In this document: piece after piece, positions 24,215 through 36,128 of the stretch
Position numbering within the stretch: the first letter of the stretch is position 1
How the letters are laid out: the number at the start of each line of letters is the position of its first letter
DNA from: Sphagnum compactum
Lineage: Eukaryota > Bryophyta > Sphagnopsida > Sphagnales
Assembly (NCBI GenBank): GCA_965153455.1
Contig: OZ234496.1
Coordinates: forward strand, 434,001 to 498,000
Length of the DNA: 64,000 nucleotides
Reading direction: 5' to 3'
The notes under the pieces: generated by a model
Told to the model about the DNA's origin: nothing
The model's input: the letters and a program-made list of their open reading frames with translations, nothing else
The model's database searches: none
Translations under genes and position numbers: made by a program

Positions 24215-25567
24215 TAGCTCAATGACCAGTCCCAAACCAGTATTACATTTGGGATCATTTCCTACTACAACCAAATGAGGTGAATCATGTCCTGTAAGTA
24301 ACTGTGCAATTCTTGAGGAAAGAATACCGAGAACAACACAAACTACCATTTGATGCAGTTGAGATTCAACCAAACTGCAAGCAGCTGAGACATTGCAGAT
24401 CCACAATGTTAACATAACCACAAGTTCCTGGATTCCAGTTACATGAGATACACATTAGTCGGAGATTCAATCCAGACCTGTGATTGCTTCAACTCTTCTT
24501 TCTTGCTGTGGTACTATTCCAGAATCTTCCAGTTTTAGTGTTGGAAAAACTCTTTGTACTTTGCAAATCACAATCCCGAGTGAAAGCTGTCTTCCAGATT
24601 ACTAGATTGTCCATGCTGCATGTGCACAATGCATGGAATAATGGAGACGTAAAAAGTTTCAGCATGATATCAAATGGTTTTTTTCCATCTTGCAAAAACC
24701 TAACATACTCTTACTGCAGGGGGGAATTGTCTGTACAGCCAAAGGAGAAGCTCTAATTGGGTGAAGAATTGATGCTTGATTGTCATGCAACATGTTTTTG
24801 GACAAAATCAAAATGGTCTTGTTGTTGGTTTTGAAGTCTGGATCTGAACAATTATTCCACCAGGTGTGCCGCCGATTCCTGAAGACATTTTGTGAATTTG
24901 GTTTTGTAGAGTCCATACTCAATCTAATTGTGCATTTTATGCCACAAATGTAAGAAGAACAGTTCCAGTGAACCTTTTTAATGAAAATTATATATTTTTC
25001 TCCTGTAATGAAAATATAGTACATGTCATTAAGCATGTATAAAGTGCAAGTAAAGGATATAATACACACAAATACAAAAAAAATTCTAATTTGTAACTTT
25101 GGTTGCATGTTTGATATTTTTGGGTGCACATTCTAATTCTTTTAAGTTTGTTCTAAATTTCCATCACAGGATTGGAAGAAATTTTTATTACCCATTATAA
25201 AAAAAAAATTTAAAACCTTATGGTTTTGATTTTTACAACAATCTATATATATACTACTTGGGCTCCGCATTGCTAGACACTACTAACGATGATTTTCTTT
25301 CTTGTTATGTTCCCATATGATTATCAATAATTCATGATTTTTACAGCTTTCTATATATTCTAAAATTTCACATAATAGAATTTCAAACATTTTTTTTTAT
25401 ATACGCCCCCCACTTGCGAAAAGATAAAAGAAACAAATATAAGAAAGAAAATATCTTTATTTTAATAAAATTAGGTCGTGAGACAAAAAGGCCCCAACCG
25501 GGCCAAAAGGTTGAACTATGAGTCCAACAATGTCAAGTGCATCATAGCAAGGTAGAATGAGGGTAGG
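24215..25567. other. Intergenic DNA, AT-rich in its second half
   Basis: The first 600 bases keep gene-like composition and may be 3' untranslated region of the gene ending at 24214. From about 24.9 kb the sequence is AT-rich, with poly-A/T runs and no ORF of interest. Confidence 0.4.
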
Positions 25568-25643
25568 AGGGTGCAAGGAATCGAACCCTGAACTTCATAT
25601 TGAAACAAACACCATTTGCTTAACCAATAAGAGGGGCATCCCC
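25568..25643 (-). repeat. tRNA-like SINE head or tRNA pseudogene
   Basis: Read on the minus strand, an A-box-like TGGTTAAGCAAATGG (25612-25626) is followed by a perfect B box GGTTCGATTCC (25577-25587). The ends GGGATGC and GCACCC can pair with one bulge, like an acceptor stem. The anticodon arm does not fold clearly, so a functional tRNA is unlikely. The 3' flank (minus sense) continues into an AT-rich tail, as in a tRNA-derived SINE. Confidence 0.5.
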
Positions 25644-25835
25644 ATAAGAAGGGCCTGCCTAGGATGAAAGAGGACCTAAGTTTGGCGACCCATTTTGGGA
25701 ACATACATATATACCTTAGACCTTAGGCAACAACATGAGGCCAATTATTACATAAGCCTAAACATCTAGGTCTCTATTTTGGGCGAATAAACCCCCATTA
25801 TAAATTGGGGATACCCCTTAAGAAGGTAGTTTGTC

Positions 25836-26877
25836 GGGCCTTGCCTACCAAGGGGAGGATATTGTGTTTAGATTCATTATAGAGTATAGTAGCTTAAGGG
25901 ATTTTGGCCCCTAGGTAATAGTAGGTCTATTTTTATATGCGGATTTTTGAAAGATGATATTTTGGCTTGTGTTGAAACTTGAGATTAGTTATAGAGTTGT
26001 GAGTTATTTAAAGGATTTTTTTGAAGATTATATTTTTGCATGTGTGAAATATTTGAATTTTCATAATTCATTTGTTGCATTAAGATACTTTTTAATGTAA
26101 ATGGCAAGGCCACATGTGTGACACACCCCTTGCTTTGTTGTATTGTTTGTCATGCTGAGATCTCCCAAACCATGGCATCCTTCCGTCCTAACTTGGTACC
26201 ATTAGAAAACACTTGATAAGTAACAACCCTAACCGGGTACCATTAGAAAACACTTGATAAGTAACAACCCTAACTTGGTACCATTAGAAAGCTCTTGAAA
26301 AGTAAGGGTACGCTAAGGTAGTTATCCAGCTACAGTTCTTGAATATTGAATAATTTTATAAGTGATAATAAAAAAACTTACAAACTAAAAAGTTGCAAGC
26401 AAATTGGAGTGCATTCTTAGTATTGTTGGAAGGCCTTCAATGAGTAAGATCCGTTCTCTTCTCATTGAGGGCCATTTCCATGTATATAAGGTACCTTCCA
26501 AAATTGTGTAGTAAGCCCACTTCTAACATTCTTGTCGATTAAGTAGACATATACATATATGTAACCCCCTCCCCTTGGGAAAAGAAAACAAGGGGTGTGT
26601 GTGTCACACTGTGGCCTTGCCATTTTACATTAAAAAGTAACTTAAGGCAAAAGAAGAATTTTTGGAAATACAAATATTTCCCCATGCAAAATTATAATCT
26701 TCTAAAGAATCCTCTAAAAGAAACTAATCTCAAGTTTCAACACAAGCGCAAAACATCATCTTTTTTCAAAATCCTTGTATTAAAATAGACCTATTACTTA
26801 GGGGTCAAAATCCCTTAGGCTACTATACTCTATAATGAATCTAAACACAATATCCTTGCCTTCGTAGGCAAAGGCCC
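25836..26877. mobile_element. Foldback/MITE-like element with about 290-bp inverted arms
   Basis: The left arm (25836-26132) and right arm (26589-26877) are reverse complements with substitutions and small indels. Shared landmarks are GATATTGTGTTTAGATTCAT, TATAGAGTATAGTAG, CTTGTGTTGAAACTTGAGAT, TTTTTAATGTAAA and GGCAAGGCCACA. The 456-bp centre has no transposase ORF and holds a 41-bp tandem repeat. It is non-autonomous. A solo arm lies at 51.1-51.4 kb. Confidence 0.85.
26189..26300. repeat. 41-bp tandem repeat inside the foldback element
   Basis: GGTACCATTAGAAA recurs at 26195, 26236 and 26277, a 41-bp period with about 2.7 units. The first two units are nearly identical (CACTTGATAAGTAACAACCC). 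Confidence 0.9.
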
Positions 26878-27004
26878 AACCAAAAAAAAAAAGAAAAAAA
26901 GTTATCGATTATGGTTTTAAGAAAATTTAAGTTGTAAGTTGTGAGCATCGTTTTTTTTTTTAATTGGTGAAGATTTGCCAAAAATAGAAAAACAATTTTT
27001 TTGT

Positions 27005-27489
27005 TTTAAAATCCTTACTAGGGATGATCGCCAATTTGGCTGCGAAAAAAAGGTTCCTAAAATGTCCACTGGTTGCAAGGCATAATAAAAGTCTAAGATT
27101 CGGAAGACATTCCTGCCCAATCAAATATTTTCCCCGCCAGCCCTCAACTTATATCTAACCGTTGGATCGACAATGGCTACAAAGCATTTAGGAAGGGTAA
27201 GAACGTAAGAACTTAAATTTTTTTGTTTCTGTGAATTTTTTGGCCACTTGGTGACCCAAAAGAAAATCCAGTGCAACTCGTAACAAAAAAGCCTTTTGTG
27301 AATTTCATTTTCTGAAGTCGCCAAATTTCCAGGAATTTTTTTTCTAAAATTGCCAATTCTAGACAGTAAGTTGCAGAAGGTGGCTAAAATATAGCAAGAT
27401 TCTCACATTTTTCTCCTTTTCCTCTCTGACCTATAGCCAAATTTGGCTAACTCCTCTTGTGGATCATCGCCAAGTGGCTACATCACAAA
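27005..27489 (+). repeat. Dispersed repeat family A, copy 2 (long)
   Basis: The 3' part (27348-27489) contains CCTCTCTGACCTATAGCC, AAATTTGGCTAACTCCTCTTG, GGATCATCGCCAAGTGG and CTACATCACAAAA. A related piece (GGATGATCGCCAATTTGGCT) lies at 27020-27050 in the same orientation. The copy sits close upstream of the RPR gene. Confidence 0.75.
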
Positions 27490-27599
27490 ATTCAAATTAC
27501 AAAAAAAAAAAAACCACTCCTGAACTTAATGTCGCCATATCCCCAAATAAATCTTCTGTCACCTCGCTCAGGACGTGGAGTGGAGTGCGTGACTGGTGG

Positions 27600-27626
27600 A
27601 TGTTGTTGTTGTTGTTGTTGTTGTTG
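27600..27626. repeat. (TTG)n microsatellite
   Basis: An uninterrupted TTG run of about 8-9 units, about 0.6 kb upstream of the RPR start codon. It is probably promoter or 5' leader. Confidence 0.9.
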
Positions 27627-27821
27627 CCAGCAACAGCGAGGAAGAGAGTCGCCAGGCGCTCAAGGACAAAATTACGCTCTACTAAACAATCCAAGCTTCG
27701 CAAATTTCTTTCACCAAGATTGCAGGTTAGTGTGTAATCTCCTATGATTTCTTCTGATTTTTTTTTATCTTAAAAAATAATTTATTTTAATTTATTTTGT
27801 GTTTGCAATTGGAATCCTTCG

Positions 27822-27822
27822 T

Positions 27823-27855
<33 letters not shown>
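27822..27855. repeat. (TTGC)n microsatellite
   Basis: About eight units of TTGC, about 0.4 kb upstream of the RPR coding start. It is possibly within a 5' UTR intron, since a poly-T/AT-rich tract precedes it. Confidence 0.9.
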
Positions 27856-28257
27856 CAAAGTGGGCGTCCCTAGGAAACAATATAGGTACGCAGCTTTTGT
27901 TGTAGTTAGATTGGCTCGCCTTTGTCGTGAGTGACCTGATGTCCATTGCTAGTTGTATAGGTGATTTCTTTCTTTCGCATCCTTTTCTAGAGTTGGCAGT
28001 TGAAGTCTTGTTTCATATCCAATCTAGTGTGGAAAATACTGAAATTAGGGGAGTGTGTGTATGTGTGTGTGTTTGTATGGTAGGTGGGGGGGGCCTTTGG
28101 GTTTATGTGGACGTGACGGTGATTTTAGCGTAATTTTGGGTGAAGCATTTTGGCACAAGAAACCCTAGCTGCGGGAAAGGAGGGTTTTTAGTTTAGTCTT
28201 TTCAGTTTCATGAATGCAGGGAAGGTGGTTTTGAAATTTTCATAAATTGTTGTGGCG

Positions 28258-31200
28258 ATGGATGCCGCAACAACTAGTGGCGCATTCGCTGGTTCCACTT
28301 TAGCGGATAAGCTTCACAAGCTCAATGCCTCGCAACAAAGCATCGAGAGTATCCACTCTTCGTTTTTTCAGGGTTTATATTATCTGCTTCTTCTTCTGTT
28401 TTTTCCTTCTGGTTTAAGGAGTGGAACTACTTTTTGATGGTGTAAAGGAGTTTGGTGTTCTTGACATGAGTAATGAGGTTTTCTGGGCTGCAAACTGGCT
28501 GTCTAATTTTTCATGATTTGGGGAACAAATGGATTTTGTTTGCTGATCGTTTACCTTAAGAAATATGCAAAGCTTTATCACACTGGTGTATATTCCATCG
28601 GAAGAAAGCCAAAGAAATTGTGGAGACATGGGGGCAGAAGTTTCACGAGGCCCCGAGAGAGCAATGTGTGCCTTTCCTGTACCTGGCTAATGACATTCTG
28701 CAGAACAGCCGTCGCAAGGGCCTTGAGTTTGTGAACGAGTTCTGGAGTGTGCTTCCTGCATTGCTGCAAGAGGTGGTTGATATTGGAGATGAGGGTGTTC
28801 GCAGTGCTGCCTTTCGTCTGGTATGGAACAATGTTGCTTTTCAATCTGGTGCACGATGGTTAGTGTGGTAGAAGTTTGCCTTCACATCTGGTAGAGAGCT
28901 ACAAACAGGAGTAGATCCAAACCAGGGATGCTGGGAAAATGGATGGAAGTACAGGATGTGCAATTCTTGAGATTTGGTGGAGTGTATACCATGAAGCACA
29001 CACCAGTAGCATTTTTTGGAGGAAGTATTGGTTTTAAATATTTTCAGAAGAAACGAGCTCAGTTCAACACTTGAACTTCCAGTGACCTCAGCTGCATGAT
29101 TTTAGTAATGCTCTGCCAGACAAGAATTTTCTTTTAATGGTCACAAATGCTGGCATCTGTAGGTGGACATTTGGGAGGAAAGGAAAGTTTTTGGATCCAA
29201 TGTGCGAAATCTCCGGGAGGAGCTGCTTGGAAAAGGGTCCCTTCCTCCTGCAAAGGATGTGAAACATTCTTCTCTGCCTCCTTATGTGAGTGATAACCAG
29301 CTTGTAGGTTGATGGAGATGGTGATGGAGATTCAAGCATTGTGTCAGAAGGCAGGAGTTGTAGAAATTGCTTACAAAAGCATACAGGAAGAGTGATGTTG
29401 AACTTCTGCAACATCCTGGTTGATGCTGATCATCTCTTTGTATCCTGTTGTTTTGGCAAGGTATTTGAAGGAGGCATACTGGAAAGAGTTGCAAGGTCGT
29501 ACCAAGCAGTTCAGGACAATGCAGCGGAGGAGGATGCAGCGCTGGCAGATTGTAATGCAGCTATTACTCGTGTTGAAAGCCTGCAGAAGAAAGCTGAAAA
29601 TCACACAGGCAAGGGTAGCCCTAGTTACTATGATGTCTGCTATTGGATAAAGTAGTCAGCCATTTGATCCATATGGTGAAAGAGTCTGCTGTTCAATGAT
29701 TTTGAGTAATGAGTGTTGTGACCAGTCAATGCATCACCTTTGAGTGGTTTCCTGATGTCATAATACAGAGGTTTTGTTCAGATGGTTGTGTAATGGATTG
29801 GACCAAGATTATGGGCAGATTGTTGTATACAATCTACACCCACTGTTTGAAACTGATGAAGTTAGTGAGGAGTCATGGCAGCTCATCACTGCTATTCATG
29901 ATGAAGGTGATTGTCTGACACTTTGTGAGTGACGCTCATATCACAGCACTGATTTGTGTAGCGTTAGTTTGGGTTTCTTTTGGAACTAACAGAAAAATCA
30001 CCTTCAAAGTGTTGTTGTTGAGTTGCTCTGCAATCTCATGTCAATGTTTTAACTGGCTTTTGTTACTTCATTCAATATTTCTATCACTTATGTTTTTACA
30101 TCTCCAATGCTACAATTTGTCTGTCAACTAGCATCTTGGTTCAGGTTGTACCTCAAAGTGCTCATAATTGCAACATGAGGTTATTGGGTTTACCTAGGAT
30201 CTGCAAATTTATCTGCAAAGTTTGTTTGAAGCTTTGCCAACTGGATCACTAACTTGACCTTTGAAGATCTGCATGGACTGTACAGGGGAAGTACAAGAAT
30301 TAATAGCCGAGGAGTTGCTTGCACAACAGGTGGTCATGTCACAGTGCATAGAGCAGCTGGAAGCATGTGAGATGAGTCATCACATGCTTGTTTCCCACCT
30401 CAGGGATGCTCTTCATGAACAGGTGTGCTTGGAAACTCTGATGTTGGAGTGAGGTCTTTTCCAGGGACATGCCATACAGATTATGTGTTATTGTTCTTGA
30501 CTGAAACCATCCTTCTCATGGATCACTCAGGACTTAGGTTTTGTGCTGTACCATATCTTCAATGATGTATGATAGTGACTGTCTACAATAGAATCACCTA
30601 TTGACCACACTTGGCTTCTGAAGTAGTTGATCTGTAGAATCTACCAGTGTATAGTTGATACTCAATGGTCATCAGGGAGGGTTGGCATCTAGCCTGCTGC
30701 AAGACAGACACGGTGGAAAGTGAAGCTTAGCAATGCACTTGGACATAGAACTGACAGTAGCATTGTTGTCTTTTTGCAGGAAAGCAAGCTGGAGCAGATA
30801 CGAACTCAGCTTCAGGTTTCTAGCGTTATCTCTTGTACTCTGCACTTCCATCAGAGGGTGTTTTCTACTCACAGTTGCTGAACTGTAGTAGCAGCAGAGA
30901 TTTTTGTGATGATGATCACATCATACGCCTCTTGCGTGTTTTGAATGCATGCATGGAGCCTGCTAATCATGTTTGAACCATAATAGTAGTGGGCTTGTTC
31001 CTGAAAGACATTCCCTTCCATGTCTGGTCACAGATAGCCCAAGCACAGCTGGAGCAGGCTGGAAGTGTCCAACAGCATTTGATGAACGGGAGTCTAAGCC
31101 TTGCAGATGCAATTGGTGCCCCTACTGAAGCTACAGTTCTCTCCAGGGATGAGTCACGGTACTGGCACCATGAGAAACAGCCTACAAAGAGCATTGACAA

Positions 31201-31774
31201 TGGGAACCAAGTGGTGATCTCAGGCCTGTCCATGCCATTGAGCACTGTTGCAGAAAGCAATTCACAACCAGAGTATGCAGACAAGAGCAATTTTCAGACA
31301 TCAGCTGCCACAATAGCAGCAGAGGTAGCAGCAAAGTTAGCAGCAAGTTCCTCATCAGCAGCTATGCTCACCTCTGTCTTGTCATCACTGGCAGCAGAAG
31401 AAGAAGGTGGTGGGCCACAATCACCAAGCTATGATGTCATGGAAGGTCAACCTATGGAGAAGAGGGCACGTCTGGATGGAAGGCTTGATGCTCTACATAA
31501 TCCTGATACATCTTATGCACAGCATCAACTGTCACAACCTACATCTCAGTATTTGGGTTCTCCTATGTTGCCCTTGCCATATGCCTATCAATCAGCACTA
31601 CCTCCACCTCCTCCTATGCAGTCCCAAATGATGATAGGTCACCACATGGCAGTGCCACCTCAACCTGTGCCTCCAGGTTATGGGGCCCATTATCAGCCTT
31701 TCCCACCATCTAGAACACAGTTCTACAGCCAGCCTCCTTCACCTTCTCCACCTGCACCAGCTCCCAGGCAATGA
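28258..31774 (+). CDS. RPR/CID-domain protein, RPRD1/Rtt103-like (7 exons)
   Basis: Proteins with this layout bind the phosphorylated RNA polymerase II C-terminal domain and act in transcription termination and 3'-end processing. Exons by eye: 28258-28348, 28573-28820, 29163-29285, 29461-29614, 30286-30422, 30780-30815, 31034-31774; phases agree at every junction and give about 509 residues. The CID spans about residues 9-140: LADKLHKLNASQQSIETLSH, WCIFHRKKAKEIVETWGQKF, FLYLANDILQNSRRKGLEF and FRLVDIWEERKVFGS. A CREPT-type coiled coil follows (SYQAVQDNAAEEDAALADCN; EELLAQQVVMSQCIEQLEA). The C-terminal exon is Ala/Ser-, then Pro/Gln/Tyr-rich, with a short basic patch (EKRARLDGR). The start is the ATG at 28258; the GTG six bases upstream is not expected to be used. 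Exon 4's acceptor (GGCAAG/GTATTT) is the least certain boundary. Confidence 0.85.
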
Positions 31775-33400
31775 AAATGTTCATTCATTTGCCTGTCTTA
31801 AATTGCCTTGTGTGTATTCCTTCTCATGGCAATGAACTTGCAATTCATCATTTTTGGGGGGTGTTAGATTCACATGTGGCCATGTCCTGTGTTCAATGAC
31901 TTTTGAACTGCTTCTTAAACACCTTTGATGCTACTGGAGGGTTCTGCATGCACTGTACAGAAGAAACTAGGATGTTGATACCTCTGATGCAGACCTCAGT
32001 TGAACAAGTTTGCAGATGTCCTATTCAACATCTGCAAACCTGTTCAACAGATGTGGATTGAACTGATGTCCCATGCTCTGTAATGAGAGTCCTGATGTGG
32101 ATGTACCCTGGCTTGCATTCACGGCTGCATTTCTGAAGTTAGTCAGAACCTGGAATTTTGTTCCAGAAGTAGCATCATTAAATGAATGAGCATTGACTGT
32201 CACTCCACTGGTGAGTTCAGGCATCAAAATATAATGTGCCCAAATGAAGCAATCGATTTGGTGAGCACTTTTACTTACAAATCTCTTTCCGGCACCTCTT
32301 TCTGGCACCCTTAACATTCCTTGTGCTTTTGTGAATTGAGGACTTTTGCAAGCCCCTCCTCTTCCTCCCCAACCTTGCATCTACAGAAAAATCAACAACA
32401 CCTTACTATGTTAAATAACAACTACGTCAAGTATTGAAAAGAAAAAAAAAACTTAGAAAATGGAAAACAAAATGATGCTAGTTTATGTTACTTGGAATAT
32501 AATTAAGAACAACATTTTGGATGTCCTCATCTTCCTACTTGGTGAATTTGGTATAAACCAAATTTGGCCTCAAGTTTTTGAGTGTTCCAATTGTAGTTGC
32601 CGAGACTTGAATTGGCTCTGCTTGTCCCTCAATTCTCTTTTCACTTGTTACAGGAAAAAAGATTTCCAACAATTTAATTAATTTGAGATGTAGTAATACA
32701 CTAATCTTGCCATTGCTGTAAAAAAATCTGGAACTTCCCAACAAAGCCTATGTTGCTATGGCATTTCAAAGCTTTCATGGGGTTTTAAGTACCAAGCTAG
32801 GACTGTCCACAGCAAGAATGACCTCCAGCTGTTAGTGAAAATACAAAAGCTCAAAACTAAAGATTGTCACCATCTACTAGAAAATATATGTAATGTTCAA
32901 GTCTGAAGGTTTGATAAGCCTTGTCCACGGGATTTAGAAGAGAGCTCTGTTATGTTAAATGGAGGAAGTCCCAATCCCAACACTGCAAGCTATGGGTTGA
33001 GATGAGAGTACTGCAGATGGGTTGAGAAAGTGGATTGATTTCAAGTCTGTATGAAAAAGCAACCTTGAGAAGATCAGTTGCAGATCTACAGGGCGCTCAG
33101 CTGCTTCAAAAGATCAGCTGCATCAAAAATGTGCGCAGAAGTGTGCTAAGCTGTTGGACAAGGTGAGCTGCATCTAAAGCGCACTCAGCTCGTTGTGACG
33201 GAAGACCTCTCGAGGGTTTCATTGAGTAGAGAGTAGAGAAAGTTGGAAACTTAGATGTTCTTAGCTCCCAAATTGTAATCGGATCTAATGTCCAAGTGGA
33301 GAATGATGAGGAAGCCGAAGAATTGAGAGAACAGAACGTACAGTAGAAACTTGGAAGGCGCCAAACTCAATTCATATCCTACACTGCATTCTGCATTTTT
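31775..33400. other. 3' flank of the RPR gene and spacer
   Basis: A strong hairpin lies at 31999-32048. Between 33.06 and 33.19 kb the words GATCAGCTGCAT, GCGCTCAGCTG and close variants recur, a small degenerate repeat. No ORF is convincing. Confidence 0.4.
31999..32048 (+). terminator. 21-bp-arm hairpin in the probable 3' UTR of the RPR gene
   Basis: The arms are 31999-32019 (GTTGAACAAGTTTGCAGATGT) and 32028-32048, the reverse complement with one G:U-compatible change; the loop is 8 nt. It lies 225 bases after the stop codon. It may mark an RNA structure at the transcript end. The terminator class is only a positional guess. Confidence 0.4.
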
Positions 33401-33592
33401 CCATCATTCTAAGATCCAATTTTTTATTAGAATTCCGTCAACTTTTGCGATTCTGCGACCTGACAGTTTTTGTGCCGTTTCTGCATTGCTCTGCATCCGA
33501 GCTCAAGCACAGCATTTGCATGTTTTCATGTCCAAGTAGAATAGTCTTTGTAGAGAATTGTAGATCTAGTCCGGCGAGGGAAGGGAGGGATA

Positions 33593-34414
33593 ATGGATCT
33601 GAAGAAGCAGGTGGAGGTGTTGGAGGCTGAGCCCGCAGCAGTATGGATCCCCTTTGGTTTGGCAGCGCAGTTGCAAGGATGCGGGGTAGCGGCGGCGATG
33701 GACGTGAAGAAGGTCAAAGATGCAGGATTCGTTACTGCCGGCTCGTGCTGTCAAGAAGGATTTGATGGCGACTAACGGTCTCAGCGATGCGCTAAGGTGG
33801 ACAAGATCACCGAGGCTTCGTCCAAGTTGGTGCCCATGCGTTTTACTAGCGCGTTGCAGATGCACGAGCAGCGAACGAAGTTGATCCGAATTACCACGGG
33901 TGCCAAAGGAGCTGGACAAGTTCTGGAAGGCGGCATTGAATCGGAGTGTATTACTGAAGATCTATTGAGTTTCGGACGTGGAAGAGACGGGGACTTGTCG
34001 GACGTTGTGTGTACCTTGCCGATTACCGCTCGATTGGGGAGGGAGGCGAGGGAAAAGCTCTGTACATTGATGCTGAGGAGACGTTCAGATCGCAGAGGAT
34101 GCTGCAAATTGCAGAGAGGTACAGCATGAATTGCGATGAAGTTCTGGAGAATGTCGCATATGCCCGTGCTCACAATACTGATCATTTGAAGGCTGCTTCT
34201 GGAGGCTGCGTCAATGATTGCCCCCACTAGGTTTGCATTGGCAGTAGTAGTAGACAGCGCCACAGCTCTGTGCGGGTCAGATAACACGGAGCGTGGTGCC
34301 CGGCAGATGCATCTCGGTAGGTTTTTAAGAGGACTACTGCAAAAGAGCGTAGACGAGTTCGGGGTGCCGGTAGTGGTGACGAAGGCGATGGACGTGAAGT
34401 TCAATTTGTCCTAA
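33593..34414 (+). pseudogene. RAD51: RAD51 recombinase pseudogene, copy 2 (intronless)
   Basis: This is a second RAD51-type recombinase relic, more decayed than copy 1. It starts at ATG 33593 (MDLKKQVEVLEAEPAAVW) and keeps AAQLQGCGVAAAMDVKKVKD. It therefore preserves the Gln codon that is a stop in copy 1. A frameshift follows in the helix-hairpin-helix region. Later pieces lie in different frames: [76 protein letters not shown], and [18 protein letters not shown]. The Walker A segment is unrecognisable ([12 protein letters not shown]). It ends at 34414 after [17 protein letters not shown], so the C-terminal part is missing. The 5' flank matches copy 1 for at least 100 bases (AGAGAATTG and GCACAGCATTTGCA shared), pointing to a duplicated segment, not two separate coding-only insertions. 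Confidence 0.9.
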
Positions 34415-35391
34415 TTCACCAATTTTGATCTGTGTTAGGGTTCACTGCGCACATTTCGGATCACTCAAGAGTGTAGTGCACTCAAGTCTGGATTGATGTT
34501 TGTCAAATTTGCATCTTGATGGAGAATGCAGATATGTGATACTAATGCACTCTCCAGATCTTCCTTTGAGATCTGACTCAAACCTTTCCTTCTGATCAGG
34601 TCTATCAACCCAGAATAGGACCTGAGAATTAATGACAGATTTGGGACTCCCAACTTCAAGTTCAATAATGCAGAAAATGTCAAATTGGTGGCTATTCCAG
34701 TCCCTACGATAAAAAATAAAAACCACCCATACCATGTTGTGTTTGCCCTGAAGTGTATCAAAACATCTTAGCACAAGTGCACTGTGATTGAGGAACCGCA
34801 AGTTATATTCCTTGAAGCAAAGATGCAACAATTAGTTCATGGGTCAGTGTTCAAGGATCACCATCCCTCAGAAACTGTGAAAATGTACAAATTGATGATA
34901 CACAAGTTCATTGCACAAATTGATGCAGATATGCCACAATCAGGTTATGGTTCAGCATCAGAGGAGCACCATCACCATACCTCAGAGACTGGAAAGATGT
35001 ACAAATTGATGTACACAAATTCATTGCACAAATCAATGCAAAGCTTCACCACATAAGAGTGATTGCACAAATACCTGTGTAACCCTAACAAAGTGGGCTA
35101 TCCAGCAAATATCATAATTAACCTTCTGTGTCTATTCAACTTCGATTGCTGATAGACAGACCTTGCAGCTCAGGGATATGGACAAGGGAGCAGCTGGGAG
35201 AAGCCAGCCTTCAGAATCCAGTCAACCATCCAACAACCACAAATTGTTTTGGATTGGCTTATGATGCCAAGGTTCAAATTCAGACCTGCTGATGAGATTG
35301 ATGCTGAATCACGAGTGCAGATTGAAACCCTAGGTTTTCGCCTCAGGAGAATTCAGTTAGCGAAGAGGCAGTTGCGAAACCGAGATCATCG
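34415..35391. other. Spacer with a 114-bp tandem duplication
   Basis: No gene is seen between the RAD51 relic and the 3' end of CHMP1. A two-unit tandem repeat occupies about 34855-35040. The 3' untranslated region of CHMP1 (minus) should lie at the right end. Confidence 0.45.
34855..35040. repeat. About 114-bp tandem duplication
   Basis: CTCAGAAACTG and CTCAGAGACTG start equivalent positions at 34867 and 34981. Both units carry ATGTACAAATTGATG and TTCATTGCACAAAT. Confidence 0.85.
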
Positions 35392-36012
35392 TCAACCCCT
35401 GCTTTTGAGCTCCGCCAAACGTCGACTGAGATCATCTTCGGCATTCGCCGTGGCTGGTTCCTTCACAGGAACGGCCGCGGTACCTGCTTGAGGAAGACCC
35501 ACCGAAACCTCCAAGCCATAGTCATCAGCCACCTGCTGCATGAGAGAGTTGACCTCGTCCTCAGGGGTGGAGAGACTGGTGCTCCCAGCCATGGCCGTTT
35601 CTACAAACTCCGATTGCACCTCCATGTTGACAAAAGTTTTCTCAAACTGGTCCATGGTGTTGGAGATCTTTTCCATATTACCCACCGCCAAAGCGCTGTC
35701 CAAAGCCTTCACAATACCCGCCATGGACTTGGAAATGGTTTGCATCTTACTCTGGGTTCCCAATCGAGCCACCACTGCATCCAGACGGGAAGAAAGGCGC
35801 AAATAATTCAGCTGCTCATTATGCTTCCTAATGGCGTTCTGCGCGTAAATCCGCGCTCCATCCATGTTCCCCTTCTCAATCGCCTTTTTCACCTTGAGTT
35901 TCTCCAGCTTCTCCTCCTTCTCACACTTCTTAGATTGCCGCACCAGGCTCTTGGACGTGTACTTCAACTGGAAGATCTGATCCAAAAGCTTCTCTTGACT
36001 CCCTCCCCCCAT
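35392..36012 (-). CDS. CHMP1: CHMP1, ESCRT-III subunit (charged multivesicular body protein 1)
   Basis: CHMP1/Did2-type ESCRT-III proteins act in the formation of multivesicular bodies and recruit the VPS4 ATPase; in plants CHMP1 is needed for sorting of auxin carriers. The ORF codes 206 residues, close to the family's usual 203. It has the Snf7 core: basic helix 1 ([20 protein letters not shown]), then [20 protein letters not shown] and [19 protein letters not shown]. The acidic C-terminal half contains [19 protein letters not shown] and [16 protein letters not shown]. It ends with a MIT-interacting motif, [14 protein letters not shown] (193-206). It is intronless. The 5' leader on the minus strand crosses a C/A homopolymer patch (about 36129-36151). 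Confidence 0.95.
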   Translation of the reverse strand: MGGGSQEKLLDQIFQLKYTSKSLVRQSKKCEKEEKLEKLKVKKAIEKGNMDGARIYAQNAIRKHNEQLNYLRLSSRLDAVVARLGTQSKMQTISKSMAGIVKALDSALAVGNMEKISNTMDQFEKTFVNMEVQSEFVETAMAGSTSLSTPEDEVNSLMQQVADDYGLEVSVGLPQAGTAAVPVKEPATANAEDDLSRRLAELKSRG

Positions 36013-36128
36013 CGCGCCTCAATCTCCCCAAAAAGACCCACTCACAAGCTCCGCACCACCAAAAAAACTAAAGCAAACAACCCACAAACCCACCAACCAA
36101 TAAATCAATCAACAAACCGAAAAACTAA

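Noticed and set aside
33781-34404. 207-codon minus-strand ORF opposite RAD51 copy 2
   Set aside because: It is an antisense shadow of the decayed RAD51 frame.
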